A stretch of DNA of 57,613 nucleotides from Methanomicrobiales archaeon (GTDB lineage: Archaea > Halobacteriota > Methanomicrobia > Methanomicrobiales > Methanospirillaceae), in the NCBI GenBank assembly GCA_012516785.1, contig JAAYWH010000052.1, forward strand, positions 1 to 57,613, given 5' to 3'. Numbering within the stretch: position 1 is the stretch's first letter; the number at the start of each line of letters is the position of its first letter. A program made the position numbers and the translations under genes. Shown here one piece after another: positions 51,863 to 57,613 of the stretch. The notes beneath the pieces are model-generated. The model saw only the letters and a list, made by a program, of their open reading frames with translations. It made no database searches and was not told the origin of the DNA.

Positions 51863-53188
51863 TCAGGAGGATTCCGGGTGCTCCACCCGTCCTATGAACA
51901 GGATAAGCCCGGACTCATCCTCCTGGATGAGGAAGAGGAAGGGGTGATCCGCCCTGAAGACCGGGATGGGTGGTTGTCCCATGGGTACCATTGCACGTTG
52001 GACTACCACTGCTGTTGCTGCTGCCGCCTCAGTTCCTTCTTCGTTCACGTCAACGAAAGCCTGGTGGATCACGTCACCGATATACAGGTTTCTCGTCCCG
52101 TCCATCCCGGAGAGATCGGCGCTGGGGGAGAACGCAGTTGGCATTCCCATGGCCGAGAGGGTGGCTGGCAGGGAGTACTTCGTCTCCATCGTGAACTTCG
52201 GGAAATACACCATCACCCGACGGGTTGTGAGGTTCTGCTCCAGTTCTTCAAGGCTCCCGGCAGAGAGCGAACCCTCTAAAGCTGCCAGGTCTCCATCCTG
52301 GGGGAGGAGCACAACCATGGAAAGGTGTTTCCCTGAATCGGATTCGTACGGCATGCGGAGCACCTGGAGATCCTCGTTCTCCGTGTAACCATAGGTGGCA
52401 TTCTCATCGGTACGCTGCATCATCGCCACCGACAGGATCGTTCCGTCACTGGTCCGGAAGTCCTGGCTGCTGGTCTCATTCTCGTTGAACTGTCTCTCCC
52501 AGGTCCCCTTGAAGTAGACAGCGTTGGTGATCACCAGGCGGGTCAGGGAATCGATGGAACCGGCCGGGATCAGATCCCTGATCTTGTTATTGGTCTGATC
52601 CTCGATCCACTGGTTGATTGTGATCCGCGAATCCTCGGGCTTTGTGATAAAATCGAGGTTGGTCGCCTTGGCCCCATAGGTATCGTTCGCCACTGTGATA
52701 TAGGCCGGGAGGAACGGGTAGGTCTGTTCTGCCCAGAGGGCGTTTGCCGTCCGGAGCTGATACGCAGAAGACTCGTTGTTGATCCCGGCAATGATCGCCT
52801 GGTATCCTCCCTGCATCATGGCTGAATCAGTGGGGAAGTGAAACACCTTCCTGATCTCATCTGCGGTCTCCCCGCGGGCTCCTTCATAGGTGATAGCAAG
52901 GGCTGAGGAGATACTGAATGGTGAGAAGAAGATATTCTCTTCGCTGTTCCTAGGATCTTCTGCCAGGCGGGTATAGAGATCAAGGGCAAACTGGTTGTTT
53001 GCAGCAACGATACTCAGCTGGCTGCCCGGGGGAGGTCCGGGGGGATAGGTGGTATCCGGTGTCATCCCTTCCGGCGGCAATTCTTCCGCAGGGATATCAG
53101 GGCTGGTGCAGCCGGCCAGGGAGAGGGCAGCGACCACCAGGGATGCCAGCGCCAGTAGCATGATGGTGAGCTGGTTCATAAATGGCAT
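51863..53188 (-). CDS. Serpin (serine protease inhibitor) lipoprotein
   Basis: From the ATG at 53188 the product is 441 residues with a lipobox (VAALSLAGC), then a Pro-rich linker and a full serpin fold. Landmarks are NQFALDLYTRLAEDP, NIFFSPFSISSALAITYEGA, LVITNAVYFKGTWERQFNE, the breach/hinge EGTEAAAATAVVV (384-396) and DHPFLFLIQEDESG with FIGRVEHP. The hinge with small residues before the scissile region (QRAMVPMGQPPIP) is what inhibitory serpins have. It would be anchored outside the cell and block foreign or own serine (or cysteine) proteases. Serpins are rare in archaea but known in some methanogens. A frame extending to 53359 is ignored. Confidence 0.93.
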   Translation of the reverse strand: MPFMNQLTIMLLALASLVVAALSLAGCTSPDIPAEELPPEGMTPDTTYPPGPPPGSQLSIVAANNQFALDLYTRLAEDPRNSEENIFFSPFSISSALAITYEGARGETADEIRKVFHFPTDSAMMQGGYQAIIAGINNESSAYQLRTANALWAEQTYPFLPAYITVANDTYGAKATNLDFITKPEDSRITINQWIEDQTNNKIRDLIPAGSIDSLTRLVITNAVYFKGTWERQFNENETSSQDFRTSDGTILSVAMMQRTDENATYGYTENEDLQVLRMPYESDSGKHLSMVVLLPQDGDLAALEGSLSAGSLEELEQNLTTRRVMVYFPKFTMETKYSLPATLSAMGMPTAFSPSADLSGMDGTRNLYIGDVIHQAFVDVNEEGTEAAAATAVVVQRAMVPMGQPPIPVFRADHPFLFLIQEDESGLILFIGRVEHPESS

Positions 53189-53450
53189 ATTGGTGTCTCT
53201 TTGATTAAATCTGGCGTTGAGTGCGGGAATTTTCGTAGTGATGAGTATTAGTATCTCATTTTTTCCTGCTATAGTAAACACCGATCGGGCATTTCGTCCT
53301 TTGAGAGGATACCTTTGGGAGATGATTTCCGGCTGGAGCAGAATGGCATCTACCATCACTTATTTAACTGACCGCTCCGTATCCCTTCCTGTCAGGGCCG
53401 GGTATTGAAACGGACATTCCTGGCCGGATACAAACGGAGTTGAACTGCTC

Positions 53451-54074
53451 ATGAAGCATACCGTATCGCAATTCAGAGATGGGCGGGGCCTCCCAGGGAT
53501 CACATGGTCACGGACGCTGCTCATTGTCAGCCTCTTCGCCCTGGTGATCCTTCCCGCCGGGGGTCAGATCACCGTCGTCCCCCCGGAGGTGACGATTACG
53601 GACCTGGAGACCTATCACATCGGAGACATGATCACGCTGTCCGGCACTACCAATCTCGCTTCAGGCAATGAGCTCCTGGTGGAAGTGCTCTCCCAGTCCT
53701 TCGGACCCACGCAAGAAAAAACAGGCGGTGATTTCTTTGGGGCCTCCGGGACAACCCTGGTCCAGAGTGCCCCTGGGGAGAAGAATACCTGGTCCTTCTC
53801 TTTTGATACGGCCACCTTCGGACCGGACACCTACCTTGTCACGGTAACCGGAGTGACCGTGCCAAACGCCGTGGCGACATCGTCCTTCTCGCTTGTTGCA
53901 TCCACGCCGACGCAAACGCCCGACCTCCCCACACTCCCGACCACACAACAAACAACTATCCCCACCGAATCAACCCCTCCTCCAACGACAACAGCAGGTG
54001 TTCCGGTGATTATCCTCATTGGAATGGTTACGCTGATCCTGACTGGATTCGGGATTGGAAGGAGGAGGCGCTGA
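53451..54074 (+). CDS. Secreted or membrane-anchored protein, Thr/Pro stalk, C-terminal helix
   Basis: The 207-residue protein has a signal peptide (LLIVSLFALVILPAGG), a single beta domain (VTITDLETYHIGDMITLSGT ... DTYLVTVTGVTV), a Thr/Pro-rich stalk (about residues 150-180) and a C-terminal helix plus basic tail (VIILIGMVTLILTGFGIG-RRRR). This is the common design of methanogen surface proteins with a stalk and membrane anchor. The beta domain resembles those in DUF3821/S-layer-type proteins. The function is unknown. It is divergent from the serpin. Confidence 0.75.
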   Translation: MKHTVSQFRDGRGLPGITWSRTLLIVSLFALVILPAGGQITVVPPEVTITDLETYHIGDMITLSGTTNLASGNELLVEVLSQSFGPTQEKTGGDFFGASGTTLVQSAPGEKNTWSFSFDTATFGPDTYLVTVTGVTVPNAVATSSFSLVASTPTQTPDLPTLPTTQQTTIPTESTPPPTTTAGVPVIILIGMVTLILTGFGIGRRRR

Positions 54075-54249
54075 CCTTTTTTTAAAATAACCCAGCCCCC
54101 ATCCCATATCCCAGGATCCTCCCGAAAATACGGGTACTCGATGAGATATTCCAAATATGCGATCGGTCTTTACGGCTGTCAGAACTGGTGTGTCCAATTG
54201 AACTGAAAGGTTCCCTGAATAATGGTCCACCATTCTTTCAGAGATACTG

Positions 54250-55431
54250 CTACATCCTCTTTGCAGCGTATTTGGCAAGAGCGATAATGGTGAGGATCGG
54301 AGGGGCTCCAGGCGTGGCGGGGAGGACCGAAGCATCAACGACGTACAGGCCGTCAACCCGGGTCATCAGCCTGGTATCCACCGATAATCCTATCCGCGCC
54401 GTGCCTCCCGGATGAGATCCGCGGAGCGGAAGCGATACGAACGTGGCAGGATCGACCCCTGCTTCGGTCAGGATCGCACCGGCAATCGAGGCCCCGCATG
54501 CCAGCTTCCGTGAGTCGGATTCCGTGACCCCTTTCTCGATGGTCTCGCCCACCGAACCGCTTGCTTCGTCCCTGATCTTCACCATCATGCCAAGGATGTC
54601 ACCCTCTCCGGCGTGATGACCGGCCGCCTTGAGGGCGGTCACGAACTGGCGGGCATAGTGGGTCAGGATGAGACTGCTGCTGTGCGGTAGGTAAGCCCCC
54701 ATCGGGACATCAAGGTGGAATCCGATGCCAGGACAGACACCTCCGATAGATGCAAAGGTATCACAGAAGAGTGGCGTCGTTGGGATCCCGATCCTCCCGA
54801 GGAGACGCGGGGTCTCCATGGCTCCTGCCGCTATCACCACGAGGTCATCATGATACTCCCTCGACCCGCACCTGACCCCCGTAACCCTGCTGCCATGGGT
54901 GAGTATCCCAGTAACCGCCTGGCCGGTCACGAGCGCTGCACCGAGCATTTGTGCACGCTCCACAAACCGGACCGCGTTCCAGCGTGCCTGTGCCGGGCAT
55001 CCGAGGCTGCAGCGTCCGTCCCTGCAGCACTCATCCGGATTGATGAACTTTGGCATCTTCCGCACCGGAAAACCGAGCCGGGACGCGGCCTCCATCAGGC
55101 GATAGGTCCCTTCACCGATCAGTTCGTCAGGGAGCTCACAGACCCCCAGCTCCCGTTCTGCTTCGGCTAATTCGGCCGATACATCGATCCCACATCCGAG
55201 CAGCTCCTCCTCAAGGCAACGGAGAGCATTGCCAGCCGAGACCATCGTAGTGCCACCGAGACAGCAGGTCCTCATCAGTTTCACCCCGGCATCCACGTTC
55301 TCGTAATACCGGTGGGCATCCACTTCGGCGATTGCCGGTCCCTTCTCGATGATCAGGACCCGGTGTCCTGCTGCCGCAAGCTCCTTTGCGACGGTTGCCC
55401 CCCCGGCCCCGGAACCGACCACGATTGCCAT
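54250..55431 (-). CDS. GMC-type FAD-dependent oxidoreductase
   Basis: The 393-residue protein opens with the FAD site VVGSGAGGATVAKELAAAGH and GHRVLIIEKGP, followed by LGGTTMVSAGNAL. It ends with the GMC signature HPGGTARIGLSVD and VDASVLPATPGAPPILTI. A Cys-rich insert CCRDGRCSLGCPAQ is unusual for canonical alcohol oxidases but occurs in archaeal relatives; a metal or cluster is not excluded. Substrates are probably alcohols or polyol-like compounds. The ATG at 55431 has a TATA-like TATATTATTATCC about 30 bases upstream and no Shine-Dalgarno, so the mRNA is probably leaderless. Confidence 0.85.
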   Translation of the reverse strand: MAIVVGSGAGGATVAKELAAAGHRVLIIEKGPAIAEVDAHRYYENVDAGVKLMRTCCLGGTTMVSAGNALRCLEEELLGCGIDVSAELAEAERELGVCELPDELIGEGTYRLMEAASRLGFPVRKMPKFINPDECCRDGRCSLGCPAQARWNAVRFVERAQMLGAALVTGQAVTGILTHGSRVTGVRCGSREYHDDLVVIAAGAMETPRLLGRIGIPTTPLFCDTFASIGGVCPGIGFHLDVPMGAYLPHSSSLILTHYARQFVTALKAAGHHAGEGDILGMMVKIRDEASGSVGETIEKGVTESDSRKLACGASIAGAILTEAGVDPATFVSLPLRGSHPGGTARIGLSVDTRLMTRVDGLYVVDASVLPATPGAPPILTIIALAKYAAKRM

Positions 55432-55638
55432 GAAGAAGAGAGGGGGGAGGGGATAATAATATACATGGGAGAGGGATCATCAGCGATCCTGAAGGTCCTC
55501 GATCTGGAACGATCCGCGATAGAATAATACGTTGATGAGATCCGATGTCGATCCCTCCCAGGCTCCCAATGAGGTGGGGGTCCCTGATAGATTTATATAC
55601 AAGACTTCGATATCTGATGCTATAAGAGGAGGAAAAAA

Positions 55639-56172
55639 ATGGTTGAATTTGGACCTGTGCAGATGGTCGCGATGGGATTTCCCGATCCCCAAAAATTGAA
55701 AGGAGATTTACTGAAAGAGCTCTTCGCACTGAGCGAACAGAAGTTCATACGATTGATAGGACTCCTTGCCGTGGTGAAGGATGCCAACGGTATGATCGAA
55801 TCGGTGCAGATCACCGAGCTCTCCGATGCCGACCGGAAACGACTGGGAGCCGCAGCCGGGGCCCTGATCGGGCTTGGTGCCGCACGCGGAAAGGGTGCCG
55901 TGGCCGGGGCGAAAGCCGGTGCAAAGGCGATGGAGAAAGAATTCGGTCTCAATCAGCAGCAGATCAGGGAAGTAGCCAGGAGTATTCCGAACGGGACAGC
56001 CGCAGGGTTCCTGCTTGTTGAGCATCTGTGGGCTAAAAAATTCAAGGAGATTGCACTCGCACAGGATGGAGTCCTCCTTGCAAACGGGTTCATCACTCCC
56101 GATTCGCTCATCGCACTGGGTGCTGAACTGGCCGAAGGGGTAAAAGCTGCAGAAAAGCTCACCCAGGCATAA
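55639..56172 (+). CDS. DUF6325/DUF1269-like small protein
   Basis: The 177-residue protein resembles the DUF6325/DUF1269 family: VEFGPVQMVAMGFPDP at the start, ELSDADRKRLGAAAGALIG followed by a Gly/Ala-rich segment (LGAARGKGAVAGAKAGAKAM), and LLVEHLWAKKFKEIALAQDG. The Gly/Ala-rich part may be membrane-associated, as in bacterial glycine-zipper-like relatives. The function is unknown. A TATA element TTTATATAC (55589-55597) and a strong Shine-Dalgarno GAGGAGG (55627-55633) define the start. It is monocistronic. Confidence 0.8.
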   Translation: MVEFGPVQMVAMGFPDPQKLKGDLLKELFALSEQKFIRLIGLLAVVKDANGMIESVQITELSDADRKRLGAAAGALIGLGAARGKGAVAGAKAGAKAMEKEFGLNQQQIREVARSIPNGTAAGFLLVEHLWAKKFKEIALAQDGVLLANGFITPDSLIALGAELAEGVKAAEKLTQA

Positions 56173-56427
56173 TCGATCAAGGGGTATCAATCCCCTTTGA
56201 TCTTCCCGGTCATACCCCTCAGGGTCATTCGTTTTCACACGCGAAGGGGGCTGGCAGGAGATGTTCTCTCTCCACAACGATAGGGCAGGCTCTCCCTCTC
56301 ACTCCAGGGAACGATCAGATCAGCGTAGCTTTCCCATTCTCATTTCGGTGATCCCGACAGGGGACTGATCTTCCGGGATGACTATCCAGCGATGAGAGGG
56401 CGCCTTCGCAAAGGGCATATCCAGGAT

Positions 56428-56559
56428 TCAGATGATATCGATAGCAACCAGTTCCTCGATCTCTTCCTCTTCTTCATCCTCTCTCTTTCGCCGCCTCTTC
56501 ACCGACTCATCAGGCACGGGTGCTGCAACCAGGTCTCTCAGCCATCTGAAAAATCCCAT
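56428..56559 (-). CDS. Small charged protein, 43 residues
   Basis: It starts MGFFRWLRDLVAAPVPDESV with GGGAGGAG just upstream and ends after an acidic stretch (REDEEEEEIEELVAIDII, residues 26-43). It has an amphipathic N-terminus and a Lys/Arg patch (KRRRKR). No family is recognised. It lies just after the broken lipoprotein gene at 56590-56783 and may be cotranscribed with it. Confidence 0.5.
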   Translation of the reverse strand: MGFFRWLRDLVAAPVPDESVKRRRKREDEEEEEIEELVAIDII

Positions 56560-56589
56560 ACTCATCTCCTCCCTGAAATTCTGTCTGTT

Positions 56590-56783
56590 TCAGGTCGTAG
56601 TGGTTTGGGTTGCCAGAGTTGCAGGAGAGGGTACCGTTGCCAGGGTTGTGGCAAAAGTCGCTGTTGTCGGCATAGGAGTAAGGGAAGACCCGGGAGACGG
56701 CTGGATCGGTTGGGTACATCCTGAGCAGAGATGATCACCCCGGCCATGCATACCAGGAGCAGGAAGGCTGACCTTCGTTCCAT
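56590..56783 (-). pseudogene. Small lipoprotein gene disrupted by a frameshift
   Basis: The start MERRSAFLLLVCMAGVIISA is a signal-peptide-like opening in one frame. The sequence SGCTQPIQPSPGSSLTPM, followed by a Thr/Ala-rich tail ending TQTTTT, is in another frame (stop 56590-56592). Joining the two near 56723 gives a perfect lipobox, SASGC. One missing base at that point explains both. The continuing first frame gives a Pro/Leu/Arg-rich chance protein. Either the gene is inactive or there is an assembly indel. The product would be a small Thr-rich envelope lipoprotein of unknown function. Confidence 0.55.
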
Positions 56784-56989
56784 AGCTGAATGGATATTAG
56801 TGCAGGGAGATAAAATCTCCCCCTCCTCCTATTCACGAAAATGGGTCCGTACCTGGAAGAACGGGAGGGATCCTTCTCCGACGTTCGAAGCCAGATACCC
56901 TCTGCTCCTCCCTTCCCCCGGGATTTCGTCTTGATCGCTGATTTAAAATCGCGATTATTTTTGCTAAATCGTCAAAATAAATTCAATTT

Positions 56990-57002
56990 GGCGTCTGACG
57001 CC
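56990..57002. repeat. Short inverted repeat upstream of the 57046 gene
   Basis: GGCGT (56990-56994), 3 bases, ACGCC (56998-57002). Another palindrome, AATCGCGATT (56947-56956), is close by in an AT-rich stretch. Both might be regulatory sites of the following gene; not shown. Confidence 0.3.
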
Positions 57003-57045
57003 ACCTTTACATGATCAGGGATCCCATAGGTATGTGGTGAAGAAA

Positions 57046-57372
57046 ATGGGAAAGACACCGTGCATCACCTATACCAGAGCGGGCACCGCACGCAGATCCG
57101 GCAGAGGGGTATCCATGGATATCGCCGGATCCCGGTATTTTATTGTCCCTGATGATGTTCCATCGCTCCTCTTCCACAAATCGGTGGATGTGGTTGATCC
57201 AAGCGGGGAACGGGAAGGGACGGCATGGCTTTCCCCGATTCATGGCCCGGAGAAGCATGAACTGACCACGTTGATCGAAGAACACCTGTACGTCATCGGC
57301 TTCCGTGACCTGGGACGGATCCTTGCCGGCGAGGCCATCGCGGTCCCGGTCCGGGAATATCATCCGATCTGA
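57046..57372 (+). CDS. Conserved-looking small protein, function unknown
   Basis: I do not recognise this 108-residue protein. From the ATG at 57046 (GGTGA upstream) it reads MGKTPCITYTRAGTARRSGR, then a beta-rich part (SRYFIVPDDVPSLLFHK, SVDVVDPSGEREGTAWLSPI) and IEEHLYVIGFRDLGRIL with a closing AIAVPVREYHPI. Frames with GTG at 57034 are alternatives. It has no signal or membrane segment. A long hairpin at 57384-57404 follows its stop, fitting the end of a transcript. Confidence 0.6.
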   Translation: MGKTPCITYTRAGTARRSGRGVSMDIAGSRYFIVPDDVPSLLFHKSVDVVDPSGEREGTAWLSPIHGPEKHELTTLIEEHLYVIGFRDLGRILAGEAIAVPVREYHPI

Positions 57373-57383
57373 CTTTTTTATAT

Positions 57384-57404
57384 GAAAATGCCTCCGGCAT
57401 TTTC
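57384..57404 (+). terminator. Hairpin after the 57046 gene
   Basis: GAAAATGCC (57384-57392), loop TCC, GGCATTTTC (57396-57404): a perfect 9-bp stem, 11 bases after the stop codon and next to a CTTTTTTA run (57374-57380). It is a plausible terminator or RNA-stabilising stem. Confidence 0.45.
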
Positions 57405-57613
57405 CTCTCTTATGCTTGTGGCCTTCAAAGGAATCATGTATATTTTTGGGTATAGTCCTATTTTTACCACCAATATATCTCATAAATCACGTCGGAAAAT
57501 ACACAGTTGTGGGAGTTCGCAAATCTATGAAAAAAAAGTGATACACCTTTCAATACGAACAAGGAATGAATGTATGTTCTCGATATCGTCCTATCGCATC
57601 GTGGGGGACGCCA

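Noticed and set aside
57007-57483. 158-codon minus-strand frame opposite the 57046 gene
   Set aside because: The plus-strand frame has a ribosome site, more protein-like composition and a terminator-like hairpin after its stop; the minus frame has none.
57484-57613. Possible CRISPR leader or start of a gene at the right edge
   Set aside because: No repeated unit occurs within the window, and only about 13 codons follow the last ATG; nothing can be decided.

Overview
The window looks like a chromosomal segment of a methanogenic archaeon, most probably of the order Methanomicrobiales. The signs are a DUF3821-type surface protein at the left edge, an F420-dependent alcohol-dehydrogenase-like enzyme, a wHTH-PAS-GAF-PAS regulator, secreted or membrane proteins with PKD and IPT folds, archaeal TATA boxes about 25-35 bases before many start codons (often with no Shine-Dalgarno), and a trpEGDCFBA operon. 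No rRNA, tRNA, insertion sequence or CRISPR array was recognised. All family assignments were made by reading the sequence, without database searches.

Layout. 1-7 kb: edge of a surface-layer-like gene, a frameshifted Mth938-family gene, a DUF1801 protein, an Fe-S aldo/keto reductase, a cation diffusion facilitator, an Imm-5-like protein and a META-domain lipoprotein. 7-17 kb: an OFA-type transporter, then a cluster of two acetoacetate-decarboxylase-like (ADC-like) genes, three closely related short-chain dehydrogenases (SDRs), an Adf/luciferase-type F420 enzyme, an AroK-like kinase and a duplicated-half membrane protein. This suggests ketone, beta-keto-acid and secondary-alcohol chemistry. 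17-31 kb: an accessory stretch, AT-richer in its middle, with a methyltransferase, a radical SAM protein, a large PKD surface protein with a cytosolic partner, a membrane metallophosphoesterase paired with an IPT membrane protein, two zinc metallopeptidases (M36-like and M6-like) that both lack a visible signal peptide, and a small protein with a paralogue near 34.5 kb.

31-43 kb: an ABC-2 exporter pair, a MoeA-like gene coupled to the small paralogue, a flavodoxin-family protein, secreted proteins (one with a Thr-Pro tract encoded by a G-quadruplex-prone repeat), a PAS regulator, a cupin and an alpha/beta hydrolase. 43.2-49.6 kb: the complete tryptophan operon trpEGDCFBA, every junction overlapping by four bases except trpC/trpF. 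It is preceded by twin TATA boxes and a TGTAC-containing inverted repeat resembling the TRP box of archaeal TrpY. trpF appears to lack a normal start codon. 49.7-57.6 kb: an EFR1-type flavodoxin/ferredoxin fusion, a voltage-gated-type K+ channel, a lipoprotein serpin, a GMC-type flavoenzyme, and several small or broken genes.

The features most worth following up are the ADC/SDR/Adf cluster, the signal-less metallopeptidases in the accessory region, the paired small paralogues, the trp leader and trpF start, and a candidate small RNA near 41.2 kb.
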